DNA of 64,000 bases from Neocallimastix lanati (nom. inval.) (Eukaryota; Neocallimastigomycota; Neocallimastigomycetes; Neocallimastigales; Neocallimastigaceae): positions 506,001 through 570,000 of the forward strand of contig JACVTC010000038.1 of NCBI GenBank assembly GCA_016946835.1. The letters are read 5' to 3'. Made by a program: the position numbers and the translations under genes. This document shows positions 11,547-23,272 of the stretch, in pieces; the first letter of the stretch is position 1, and every line of letters begins with the position of its first letter. The notes under the pieces are model-generated. The model did no database searches. It was not told the DNA's origin and was given only the letters and a program-made list of their open reading frames with translations.

Positions 11547-11588
11547 TACAACAAAATACAAATTTATGTAATAAAAATTTTCGAAATG
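11547..11588 (-). repeat. Terminal inverted repeat of MULE-A, right arm
   Basis: This is the exact inverted copy of 508-549. It is followed by a short GA and CA stretch and five Cs, which mirror the G-rich tip on the left side. Confidence 0.85.
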
Positions 11589-11598
11589 ACACACCCCC

Positions 11599-11808
11599 AA
11601 CTTTATGTTAATAGAATTAATAATTAATCCAAAAATACTTCCTCGAACCAGGGTAATATCAATAATTATATTAATTCTCTTGTGGTACAAACATTTCAGT
11701 GTAAAATTTTATTCAATTTTATCATTTTTACCATCTTAAACTGAAATTAATGAAATTTCATTAATTATCTAGATATATGATTATTATATTATTAATAATA
11801 GTAATAAT

Positions 11809-11855
<47 letters not shown>

Positions 11856-12130
11856 TAATAGTTAATATTAAAGAAAAGAATAGCGAAACAAAATGGGAAT
11901 TGAATTGTATTCAAAACCTTTAAATATAATATTAAAATTAACAATTATATATATATCAATATAAATAAATGCAATATTTATATTTCCAAAAATTTATTAT
12001 ACATATTTAAATTTAAAAATTTGTTATATACTATAAAAGAAAGATATATATTTATTATAAGAAATTAATAATTAATAAATAGATAAGTTATTAAAATTAT
12101 TAATGTTTTCTAAGGATATTATTTTAAAAT
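11599..12130. other. A+T-rich spacer with a TTTA microsatellite
   Basis: No gene is visible. TTTA units repeat about eleven times at about 11810-11855. Confidence 0.6.
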
Positions 12131-12240
12131 AAAATAAAATAAATAGTTGAAATATAAAACTAATAATGGATTGAATAAAATAAAATAAATAGTAGAAATT
12201 CGAATGTATAGTACAGATTGAATAAAATAAAATAAAAAAA
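12130..12240 (+). repeat. Two stray islands of the TAAAA satellite
   Basis: Two degenerate islands lie outside the MULE nest and are bordered by AAAATAAAAT. One reads AATAGTTGAAATATAAAAC, the other AATAGTAGAAATTCGAATG then AGTACAGATTGAAT. The satellite unit is therefore not confined to the transposons. Confidence 0.75.
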
Positions 12241-12359
12241 AAAATGTAATTAATAATAATAAAAATAGATATTTTCAAAGAGTATTTTTTCTTTAAAAAA
12301 TATATATATGATATAGAATTAACGAAAACATTATGAAATATTTCAAAAAGCAAATAAAT

Positions 12360-13240
12360 ACGAAATGTATAGAAAATGGAGAGACAATAGACTCCTAAGT
12401 ATTAACACAGTTTCAAGAGTGAGTTGTTTTAGCAAATTGGATTAACTTCAAATTCATTGAAATAATTTAGAACAGTATTTTCTTCTGTATCATTACTCTT
12501 AAATTCTTCTAATAATATATTCGTTACAAAAAGCTAAAGAATTCCAATAAAGATTATTAGTTAAACACAACGTTTAATTATAATCTTAATTATTAAAGGT
12601 TAGAGAAAATATTATTTTAAATATTTATCTTATAAAAAAACTTTTGATCTTTTAAAATAGTTAATTTAATATTAAAAAAGTAATCAAACTAATGATAATT
12701 ATTTATTAAAAAAAAAAGTATGCGAAACACAAAAAAGTTTTATAAAAATAATTTTAATAATTATTTTAAAGAAACTTTTTATTTTTACTTTATTAGGATA
12801 TAAATTTTCGTTTAACAATTTTAAAGATTATAATTAATTAAAAATTATGTTAATAATCATACAAATATTTAATTATTAGGAAATTTCAAAAACGGTAACT
12901 ATATATGACACATAAAGATGAACAGGTTAGTTGGTCATATTCTTTAGATTCTAACACAGCAGGTAGTAATTCGATATTATTATACATCCTCTTGGTGTTG
13001 TTAAGTCGGCCACATATCATTCCTTCTTTGATAATGAAGCCTTCATATTTGTTATTTTCTAGTACATTCTTGCATATATAATCCACTATCTCCATAGTTT
13101 AATCATTTATCGTCGTATATCGAAATAATACTGTAAAACTTATCTCTACCACTTGGCTTAAGATACAACTTATTTTTAATGTTAATAAATAACATTTTTC
13201 ATCATCATTAGTAGCGCCTTAAATCATACTATATTCTCAA
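12360..13240 (-). pseudogene. Relic of an unidentified gene
   Basis: Protein-like pieces remain on the minus strand. At 13095-12886 an open stretch reads EIVDYICKNVLENNKYEGF and later YNNIELLPAVLESKEYDQL. Before it, around 13200-13110, lies NDDEKCYLLTLKISCILSQ, separated by stops. A further piece at about 12530-12430 reads LLEEFKSNDTEENTVLNYF. The base composition is less A+T-biased than the flanks, as expected of former coding DNA. I do not recognise the family. Confidence 0.4.
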
Positions 13241-13329
13241 CAACCTTCCATATCATATATATCTAATTGAATAAATTACATTATATAAATGCAATTAATT
13301 CTATTAAATATGAATTTAAATTATATAAT

Positions 13330-13740
13330 TTAATATATTTTTTTTATGTATTTTTTTTTTTTTTTTTTTTAATTGACTAACTTTGACCTATTAAAAAAAT
13401 AAATAAATAAATAAAAGTAATAAATGAATAGATAAATAAATAGAAACACTAAAAAAAAATGACCATTTTCTATAATAAATTCTTTTTAGTTAACTCAAAA
13501 TTTTAATTTATAATATATAATTGGAATATAAATAAATAGGCTTTATAAAGTTTCATAGTTTGGTAATAAAATAATGTATTTCAGTAATAATTTTTATATA
13601 AGTAATAAAATTTTTGTACATAAAATAATATATGATGAGAAATTTTAATTTGTAACTTTGACTTATAAATAATATATATTATATTTTAATATCAGATTTT
13701 CTAATATAATATTAAATTAGGATATATTATTTAAAATAGT
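13330..13740. other. A+T-rich spacer, nothing recognised
   Basis: It contains T-runs and AAAT repeats and no gene. Confidence 0.5.
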
Positions 13741-13744
13741 AGAT

Positions 13745-14375
13745 TCATATACTCATTATTGGTCAGGAATAAGCAAATTAAAAAATATAAAAGAATTACT
13801 TATTATTAATAAAACTGGTGCAGAATTTACAAAGTAATTACCATTTTCTGATACATCAGAAGAATTATATCTCCTACATATACTAAGACATTAGTTTTAC
13901 CGAATTCATTAAAAGAATTATATCTCAACAACATTACGCTTGAAATACCTATTAGATTTTCCCAGTGCACTAGAAAAAGTATATCTCAGCAGCACTCCAA
14001 CTACAAATACCATTAATTTTTCCTAGTACAATAAAAGAATTAGGCCTTTACAACCTTAATTTGAATTTTCCATATATTGCTTCTCTAACTTAACTTGAAT
14101 TCCTAAGAATTGAATTTGAGAGCGATATTTCATCAAATGAAAATGATAAATTGAATAAATTAAAAAAAAAAAAAAAAAATCTTATCAGTTAATTGTAGTG
14201 AAAAGAAACTTAATAAGATTCCAGAAAAATTTTTTTTTTTTATATTAAAAATTTAGAAAAAATCTCATTCAATGAACAATCTTTTAAAGAAATTTCCCAG
14301 AAAAGTTACGTACTCTAACTTATTTAAGAAAATTAGATTTATCATATAATCAATTAGAAGGAAGTATCTCATCGA
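13745..14375 (+). pseudogene. Relic of a leucine-rich-repeat gene
   Basis: Several decayed leucine-rich repeats can be read in changing frames: LPNSLKELYLNNITLEIPI near 13894, FPSALEKVYLSSTPT near 13960, FPSTIKELGLYNLNLNFP near 14020, and LTYLRKLDLSYNQLEGSI near 14315-14370. Stops and frameshifts lie between them, and a run of 18 As (about 14161) and a T-run (14230) have expanded inside. The spacing fits tandem repeats of a surface or secreted LRR protein. The LRR reading stops where LINE reverse-transcriptase sequence begins, which suggests the LINE inserted here. Confidence 0.65.
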
Positions 14376-15640
14376 TAGTTTCTCTTCATAAAAATGGCGA
14401 TCCCTCAGATTGTAATAACTATCGTGACAACTCTCTTATCAATAATGAGTTAAAAATTATAACAAAAATCATCGCTAATAAAATTTTTATATATGGAATT
14501 GATAAAGGATTTATTAGACCTGAACAATATAGATTTCGAAACAAAGAAAAATATATAAATCTTTACACTTGATTAAGAATATATGACAGAGACGAAAATT
14601 TGAATATAAGGACACTTGCCTTGCTTTTTGGACCTTAAAAAAAACGTATGACTCAGTTCCCATATATAATGTATTAATGAAGATTCATCGCTTAGATGTT
14701 AGAGGTAAGTGTTATAAATTTATTGAAAACTTATACTTAACTTCTAAGGCTTGTGTAAGGGTTAGTGGACAATTATCGGAATCGTTTATTATTAAGAAAG
14801 GTGTTCGTCAAGGTTGTCCCCTCTTACCAACTTTATTTAGCTTGTTCATTAATTGTATTTTTAATAATTGTGATAAATATGAAATCTCTATTGGTGATAA
14901 ACGTTGTTATGGATGTCTTTTTGCAGATGACATTGTGTTATGTGCTCCTACAAGATCTCAACTTAAGAAATTGTTAAAATTTGCCTGTAAATGAACTAGA
15001 AATAATGAAGTGCAATTTAGTATCGATAAATGTTCAAGTTTAGTAGTATGAGGGGAAGCTTCAAGACTTCTTAATAATAGTAACCCTATCTTTTATTTTT
15101 TAAAGTCAAGAGTTACTTAAATAGAATTGCTATACCTACTTAGGTGTGCTGTTTTCAAACGATTTTTAAAAAGTCATACAGAGAATGAATAATAAAGTTA
15201 GAAAAGCACTTAATTCTATAATAGGATTTCTTAAGAATCCTCATATTCCTATCTCTTATAAACTAATAAACTAATGTTATTTTCAGCTATAGTAATTGGG
15301 TAAGTTTCGTATTACGTACCTCTACTTGGATCAAATAAAGAAAGAATAAGAAGTGCACAGACACTTGTTAATTCAGGTTTACACTTGATTGAAGGATTTT
15401 CTAATGGGAATAGCTTTACATCCACTTATTGTGTTTCCAAAGAACTTAACATTTCTCCTCTTTCGGCAAAATGTGCAATTGTTCATGTAAGGTGTCTCAA
15501 AAAATGGGAAAACTCAAAATGTATTATTTTCTGATTCACTTAGAGATATATCACGTTTTAGGCGTCATGCATGAGATAAAGAAAAGTAAAATTTTAACAG
15601 AAAATTTAGATAAATTTATATTAAAACTTGTTAGAAAATA
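14376..15640 (+). pseudogene. LINE (non-LTR retrotransposon) reverse transcriptase relic
   Basis: Reverse-transcriptase blocks occur in the expected order. First is an N-terminal block around NGDPSDCNNYR and IITKIIANKIF, then RPEQYRFR, then a degraded block near TYDSV. An open part at 14677-14994 holds GVRQGCPLLPTLFSLFIN and the active-site motif FADDIVL. The remaining C-terminal part is broken, ending near RDISRFRRHA. The 5' part of the element (endonuclease) is missing, which is usual for LINE insertions. Stops after residue 105 of the open part and several frameshifts show it is dead. Another piece of the same family, continuing from the same ISR.RRHA point, is on the minus strand at 34029-34870. 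Confidence 0.85.
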
Positions 15641-18600
15641 TTAAAATTAATTTATTTATTAAAACAATAAATATATTAATTATTTGCTATTACTACTATT
15701 AATATTATTATTAAAATATTAAAAAGAAAAAAAAAATGCAAGTATTTAATTATATAAAAGTTTTCATTTTTTTAAAAAATCTATCTATATATATATATTG
15801 ATTAATCTATATAATATTAAAAAATAATACATAATAGAAAATTAAACTATTTCGGAACAAACAATTATTTATTTGTAAAAAAAAAAAAAATCACTAAATA
15901 AAACTGCAGATAATGATGATTTCAAAAAAAAAAAAAAAAAAAAAGGTTGAAATTAAAAAGTAATAAAATTAAAATTATAAAAATTAAAAATGAAAATGTA
16001 TAATTCATTCTAAAATATATTTAAAAAATCATATTATAAAAAGCATTTTATAAATATTGGATTTAAAATAATGATATTGTTTTTATTTTATTAGTATTTT
16101 TTCTTTTAATTAAAGAATATTGCTTATTATTATTTTTAAATTATATATTAATTATGATTATTATATAAAAGACTTAATACTTGTAAAACGATTTATAATA
16201 GATGAGAAGATGCAAATGAAAACTTTTAACTAGTAAGAATAATAAAATATCAAAATTTAAAGTAAAAGAAATCAAAAAAGTCATTAAATAGTTTAGGATA
16301 AATAAATATCATATTTATTTATTTGCTTTTTTAATTATATATTCTATATAAATTTATTAATTATTATAAACTTTTTATTTTATTAATAAATAATATTTTT
16401 ATATAAAATGTTTTATACATCGTTAATGTATATATATCACATTACATATATCAATAATCATTAATATTATATACTATATATACATAGTCAATGAAAATTC
16501 ATTAAAATTTTTAGTTATAATATTTGATAAAAAGTATAGCAAAGTAAAATTTTATTAATTAAATATTAATATCAATTTAATTAAAAAAAATTGTTTAATT
16601 GAAAAATATTACGAAGTTTAAACTATAATGAATAAACTTTTGATCCTAAAAAAAAAAAATTTAAGTAAAATTATTAAATCTTAATATATAGCTTTACAAA
16701 CTATTAATAAAATTTTTCTTTTTTCTTTTATCTTATTTATTATTCATTGTTACTTAGTAATATAAACCATATTTATGATCTGCAATCATATTATAGCATG
16801 CTTTTTCTATTCCATAATAAAAATTCCTTTTTTCCATTATGGTTTTATTTTATACTAATTATATTAAATTACCAAAAATAAAATAAAAATAATAGATAAA
16901 ATAATAATAGTGATAAAAAAAAATAAATAAATAATCTTTTTTTTTTTTTTTTATAAAATATTTCCAAATGCATATTTTTAACCATGATAATAATAGTTAA
17001 TATACAATTTTAATATAGTTTATGTGATTTGTGTATTGTGTATTTTTTTTTTTTTTGTGTTAATATATAAATATAGTAAATGATTAAACTTTATAATTTA
17101 CTGAATATGATATTTTCCCTTTTTATATATATATATATATATATATATAAATTTAATTATTGATTATTTATCTTCTTTGTAAATAAAATAAAATAATATT
17201 TCTAAACACAATAAACCCTAAAAGTATAGTATTAATAAAAAGTCAAATAGAATTATATAAAAAATTACATAAAAAATATATAAATAAAATAAAATTAATT
17301 TAAATAAAATAAATATATATTTAATAATAATAAAAATTTTTTTGTATTCCTTTTATTTATATATATATATATATTTATATATATTTATATATATATATAT
17401 ATTTTTTTTTAAAAAATGATTTCAAAAGTTTATGTAATATTTATTAATTCAAAAAAAAAAAGAAAAAAAAAAATTAATAATAATTATTCCAAAATGACTA
17501 AATTTAAATATTCTTTTAAAGAATTTTTTTAAAAAAGTTAAAATATATATATTATATATTATATATATATAAAAGTAATAAATTTTTAATAGATAATTAA
17601 TTAGATATACTAATTAAAACTGTTAATTTTTATTATATTTATTAAAAATAAAGACTGTTTAAACTCAAATTATTAATTGTAAATAGAAAAAAAAAAACAC
17701 TTTTATTTATATTTTTATTATTAATTTTTTTCTAATTATTTTTATTTATTTTTTTTTTTTTGTTTTGTTTTATTTTTTTATTTTTTTTTATTTTTTTTTT
17801 TTTTATTCTTTTAAAATATATATATTTATATATATTTTCTTTTTTATTAATATTTTTGTACTCAATTTTACTATTAATAAATAAAATAAAACAAAACAAA
17901 AAAAAAAATTCCATGTATTATACAAATCTTTATATATATAATTTCATATGAAATACATATGATACTTTTCAAATCATATATATAATTAAATTAATTAAAT
18001 ATATTAATTTATAATAAATAAAATTTTTTATAGAAATTTTTATTTTTTTTTTTTTTTATAGAATAACCAAAAAAAAAAAAATATGGAAAAAAAAATTTTT
18101 TATGTATTCATTAAAAATAATTTTAACTATAATTAGATATATTTTAATTTTAATATATACAAAATAAAAGTAAAACAAAAAAAAAAAATTTCTATTAAAA
18201 TTTAAATTATTATAATAAAAATAAATATATTTTGTTTTACATATAAAACGATTCAAAAAATATTAAATTTTTATTATATTTTTAAATTTTATATTTAATG
18301 TAATGTTTCATATATCTATTTATGGTTAAAAAATTATTTATTAAATAATAGTTTGTTCCAAAAGAAAAAAAAAAAAAAAAAGGAAAAAAAAAAAATAAAA
18401 AAAAAAGGAAAAAGGAAAAAGGAAAAATAAATAAAAAAAAAGGTTAAAAAAAATAAAAAAAGGAAAAAAAAAAAAAAATAAAAAAAGGAAAAAAAAATAT
18501 AAAAATAAAAAATAAAAAAAAAAAAAAAGAAAAAAAAATAAAAAAATAAAAAATAAAAAATAAAAAATAAAAATAAAAATAAAAAAAAAAAGGAAAAAAA

Positions 18601-19203
18601 AAAAAAAAAAAAGAAAAAAATTACATTTATATATTATTAAATTAGTATTTTTAATATTCAATGATTTTATTTTATTTTTTTTTTTTTTTTTTTTATTATT
18701 TTATCTTTTTTTATTATTTTATTTTTTTTATTATTATTTTTACTTTTATTTCTAATTTTATTTTTATTTCTAATTTTCTTAGTTATATGGAATTAACTAC
18801 ACAATTTAGATATATATATATATAATAAATTACATGAACTTAAATATTATTTTTTAAATACTATCAATTCCAAATATATAAGAATTGCTTTATTCTTAAT
18901 TTAATAATATATTTATAATTTATTTCAAATAATTATCTATTCAATTAATCTTTTTTTTTTTTTTCTGTTTTATCTTTTTGTCTTTTTTTTATTTTAAAAA
19001 AAAAAATAATAATAATAATTTATTATTAAATTAATTATTCTGTTTAATGCGGTTATATATATATAATAGTAAACTTATATTTTAATTTATATAGATATAT
19101 TACAATAAAAAAGAAAAATTGTTTTTTCTCTATTTTAAATAAGCTTTTTTTTTTTTTTGAAAATAATTTTATTACCTAATTCTCTAACAAAAAAAAAAAA
19201 AAA
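15641..19203. other. Gene-poor A+T-rich region
   Basis: No protein-coding signal is visible. Homopolymer runs and TA repeats dominate. 18360-18640 is an A/G-rich purine tract on the plus strand (AAAAAGGAAAAAGGAAAAA-type), and the Phe-rich open frames there on the minus strand are composition artefacts. Confidence 0.5.
18360..18625. repeat. Long purine-rich tract (A with scattered GG)
   Basis: About 265 bases are nearly all A with regular GG interruptions and occasional T. The opposite strand is a polypyrimidine tract. Such asymmetry can form unusual DNA structure, but it may simply be repeat drift. Confidence 0.6.
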
Positions 19204-20358
19204 TTAATAGTTAATATTATTTTTTGGAATCAAATTGCTATAGTCTTTATTTTGTAATCCTATGAATCTTTCCCCATTATCATAAAAATACATGATATTT
19301 GAAGACTTTGAATCATTTACTTTTAAACCCTTATTGTAAAAGCTATTTTGATTATATGACGATAAATCATTATAAGAAGAAGTGTAATTAGCATAGGTTG
19401 CATTAGTGCTATAATTAGTACGTGATTTATTAAAACTATTTGAACTCTTGTAATTACTACTACTGTATTTAGAATTGGTAGAACTAGTGGTAATACCATA
19501 TTTAAAAAGAAGAGCATCAACAGACAAAATTAAAATAAAACCACATTTTAAACATTGGAATGGATTAGCAAAACTCTCTGGAATTTTAATACCAAAAACA
19601 TGATACTGTGAAATCGCATTGAAAAAGGCAAGAAGAACACTTGCAGCATCAACCAATAATAAAATAGTATAACTGGAATGCTTAATATAATGATTTACAC
19701 TAGAGGTTTGAATGAACCGTTTATTATTATTTCTTACAAATATTAAAATTGAAATAGTGCAAATTAAATCTGTAACTGCCAAAAAAGCGTAAACAAAAGC
19801 AAGAGTTAAACGAATATCCATACTTTGTAAAACACCGTTGACCATTCGAGCATAGCCAATATAAAATCTAAAAAGAATGAATAATGGAAAGAAAAATCCA
19901 AGAATAATCCAATTAATAATCTTATTTGCTCTTCCTTTTGAAAAAGCACCCATTTTTGTTAAATTCAAAAATGGGATTGAAAATTCACCAATAATCCATC
20001 CAACTTCTGCAAATAAGAAAGGAACAACTAAATTACGTTCTCTCTTTGCCTTTGCTTCGGCTTCTGTACAAATATAAGCAACTGTAACATTTTCTGTTAA
20101 ACTAGCAAACATATTGAATATTGCACTATAAAATAATATTTTCCAATATCTTCCTTTTCCAATAACTGAATACATAAGGGTGACGATAACAAATTGAAGA
20201 AAAGTAATAAAGAAAAATGAATCCTGAAATTTTTTAAATATACCATCAATAAAATTTTCATAAAGGATACCTGGACAGGTATCATTCAAAGAATTGAATC
20301 TGAATAAACCTGGTGCTGAAACATTAAGTCCATAACTATTTGGCAAATATGGATCCAT
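19204..20358 (-). CDS. Seven-span membrane protein, paralogue 1
   Basis: The 384-residue product has a short N-terminus, seven hydrophobic spans (roughly 48-67, 72-96, 110-133, 147-170, 184-208, 229-251, 268-287) and a Ser/Asn/Tyr-rich tail of about 95 residues. It shares fixed motifs with the proteins at 25514 and 52897: GKGRYWKILFYSA, ENVTVAYICTE, EFSIPFLNLTKMGAFSKG, NHYIKHSSY and DALLFKY. Conserved acidic residues lie inside spans 2, 3, 5, 6 and 7. The layout resembles a receptor (outside N-terminus, cytoplasmic tail), but I do not recognise a known receptor or transporter family. No intron is evident. It is transcribed away from paralogue 2, and a palindrome related to that of the other two copies lies 553 bases upstream. 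The protein ends in Asn-Tyr like its relatives. Confidence 0.85.
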   Translation of the reverse strand: MDPYLPNSYGLNVSAPGLFRFNSLNDTCPGILYENFIDGIFKKFQDSFFFITFLQFVIVTLMYSVIGKGRYWKILFYSAIFNMFASLTENVTVAYICTEAEAKAKRERNLVVPFLFAEVGWIIGEFSIPFLNLTKMGAFSKGRANKIINWIILGFFFPLFILFRFYIGYARMVNGVLQSMDIRLTLAFVYAFLAVTDLICTISILIFVRNNNKRFIQTSSVNHYIKHSSYTILLLVDAASVLLAFFNAISQYHVFGIKIPESFANPFQCLKCGFILILSVDALLFKYGITTSSTNSKYSSSNYKSSNSFNKSRTNYSTNATYANYTSSYNDLSSYNQNSFYNKGLKVNDSKSSNIMYFYDNGERFIGLQNKDYSNLIPKNNINY

Positions 20359-20513
20359 TTTTCTTTTATATAGTTTTTTTTATTTATTTATATTTTGCTT
20401 TTTGTTGTATTTATTCTATTTTATTTTATTATATATATTATACTTTCTATTTTCTATTTTATTAAATAAATTATTTTATTTCTTAAATTATTAAATTAAA
20501 ATGTTTATTTTAA

Positions 20514-20561
<48 letters not shown>

Positions 20562-20910
20562 TATTACCTATAATTTATTAAGTACTTTTTATATTTTTAT
20601 TTTTTTTATTTAATTACTTATATATATATTTAATAATATTTTTTATTTTTTTTTATTATTATATTTATATTATTTAAATTCTTTTTATTTTATTTTTTAT
20701 TTTTTTTATTACTATGTTAATAATTCTTTTAAATATTATTGTTTATTCGCAATGCGTAATTATTCCTTTTATATAAATATTTTTTTTTATTTTAAAAAAT
20801 ATTATTTTATTAATATAATTAACGAATTTATTAATATATTCTATTCAATAGAAATATTAATATTTACATTTATTTGTCATTAATTAAAATCTTTTTATAT
20901 TATTTAAACC

Positions 20911-20926
20911 TGAGATAATAATCTCA
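20911..20926. promoter_or_regulatory. Palindrome upstream of paralogue 1 (variant)
   Basis: TGAGATAATAATCTCA has perfect TGAGAT/ATCTCA arms around a four-base centre. The same arms occur upstream of the two other seven-span genes. Here it lies 553 bases before the start codon instead of about 210. A role as a transcription factor site is an inference. Confidence 0.5.
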
Positions 20927-22074
20927 ATTACATAATATAAAAAAAATAACAATATTGAAAATATTTGAAAAATTATATCAAAAAATGATAAATATTATCT
21001 ATATATATAAGGATTAATAAAGAAAAAATAAAAAGAAATAAAGCAAAAAAGAAGAATTAATAGTAAATATATTTTTAGATATTTTTTCTTTTATATATGT
21101 AATTATTTATGATATTAACATTTTTCTTTCATCGAAAAAAAAAATTCCTTTTTAAATAATAATATGTAAAATATTATAGAAATTATAAATTAATTCTTTT
21201 TCTTTTTAAATATATTTTTTCTTTTACCTGATTATTATTAATGTTTAAATGTTTCACATTTATTAGAAAATGAACCAATAATCTTTCAATATTTATTTAT
21301 TTAATAATTAATATACTTTTAAGTACAAATCCATTAAATCAACCATAAAAGTTTTAATAATCTTAAATTTAATTCTTTTTATGTTTTTTTTTTTTTTTCT
21401 TTATAAAAAAAAACATAAAAGAATTTTCATATCAATTACTCAATAGTTAACAAAAAATATTAAATTATATATTTTCTAATTTAAATTAATAATATACAAG
21501 ACACCTTCGTAAAATTTTATTAGTAAAATGTTTTAATACATATATTTATGTCATTAGAACAATTAATAAATAGAAATTAACTTTAAAAAAAAAGTCTATA
21601 TAAATGTCTCATTTAATATAGAATAGAGTTAATATCTAAATTAAACATTAAATAAAATTAATAATTAATAAACTACATTATAGATTATATAATGGATATA
21701 AAAATATTTAATAAATTTTTTTTTAATTTATTTAATAATTAAATCAACCATATAAAAATGTTTTATTGTCATATAGTATTAGTATATATTAATATATTGT
21801 AATTTGTAATTAATTCTTAAATTATGGATTATTTATTTTAGTTTTTTTTTTTTTTTTAAGATAGAATGAACATTTTATAAATTCTAAATAATTAAAAAAT
21901 TAAATAAATTTATATTAATATATCATTAATATAATATTAAATATATTAAAATTAATATTATGCTAATTAAATATATTAAATAAATTTTTATATCCTTTAC
22001 TAAAAATATTTTATTTTAAAAAAAAAAACGAAAATTATTAAAGTAATTACTCTCATTAATAGGATAACAAAATA

Positions 22075-22272
22075 ATCAAATAATAAATAATAAATAATAA
22101 ATAATAAATAATAAATAATAAATAATAAATAATAAATAATAAATAATAAATAATAAATAATAAATAATAAATAATAAATAATAAATAATAAATAATAAAT
22201 AATAAATAATAAATATAAATAATAAATAATAAATAATAAATATAAATAATAAATAATAAATAATAAATAATA
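22075..22272. repeat. AAATAAT heptamer microsatellite
   Basis: About 27 near-perfect copies of AAATAAT stand in tandem, with a few interruptions near 22210 and 22240. Confidence 0.95.
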
Positions 22273-23236
22273 ATAATTAATAGTAATAATAATTTTAAAT
22301 ATTTATTATATAATATTTTTAATTCTAATTATATTAGCTTAATGTTCATAGAAAATTAGGAGTTAAATAAATAAGCACCAAGAAAGTTTATAAATAAAAA
22401 AAAAGTATCATATAATATATTATATAATTAAATAAAAAAAAAAAGTTATTATAATTAATTATTCATTATAGTAATATAGAAATGCCATATTTTATACTTT
22501 TATTTTATTAATTAATTAAAAGATTGTTTGTTATTTCGTTTCCAAATTTTAATCATTAATAACAATTTCAAAAATAAAAATAGACATTAATAATAGTAAT
22601 AAAAATTAAAATAAAATAAAAAAAAATTTAAATAAAATAAAAATATGTTAAACTTTATAAACTTTATATTATTTTTATTTTAATTTTAAAGTTATAAACT
22701 ATAATATGGCATAGTCTCATGTTATAAAATATTTTTGTTTTGTGTTATTTTGTTTTGTTTTTCTTTTTTCATTAATACTAGTTGTAATATTATTGTTTAT
22801 AAAATATTTTTTTTTAACTAAATTATTATATTGATATAATATTTTTTTTTTAACTAAATTATTATATTGATATAATCATTAATAAATTTTAATATAAATA
22901 ATATTATTTTATATTATATCATATAAATAATATATTTTCTATATTGAATATAGTTATTTATTGTACATTTATATATCTAAATAATTTAAATAAATGTAAT
23001 ATTTATTAAAACTAAAATATTATATATTATTTAATGTTTATTATTTATTATTGTTTTATCATAATTATTTATTTATTTATTATTTATTTTATACTTTTAT
23101 TATTAATTTTATATTTTATTCATTTATTATTTATTTTTCTTTTTTCCTTTTATAAATATATATATATGTTTCTTACTATTATTCATTACTTTATACCCTT
23201 TTAATAAAATTTATATTAAAAAGTTTTTTTCATTTT

Positions 23237-23272
<36 letters not shown>

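Larger units (their letters stand above)
498..11598 (+). mobile_element. Outer Mutator-like element (MULE-A), dead, with nested insertions
   Basis: The two ends form an inverted repeat about 11 kb apart. Positions 508-549 are a perfect 42-base inverted match of 11547-11588, and both ends finish in a G-rich or C-rich tip beside a CATTTCG motif. Inside lie a broken transposase gene of the MULE type (1286-2742), a TTTTA satellite, a SINE and a complete second MULE. Removing the SINE and MULE-B with their target duplications leaves about 4.6 kb, a plausible size for one MULE. I could not find a clear target duplication outside the tips, so the exact ends are uncertain. The left tip may itself be composite, because 800-840 also holds two GGCGAAAT motifs like those in the MITE at 31.4 kb. 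Confidence 0.65.

Noticed and set aside
17732-18661. Phe/Ile/Lys-rich short frames
   Set aside because: Composition artefacts of T-rich and A-rich tracts, with no conserved motif and frames open on both strands.
22075-22272. CRISPR-like array
   Set aside because: It is a plain heptamer microsatellite without spacers, in a eukaryotic setting.
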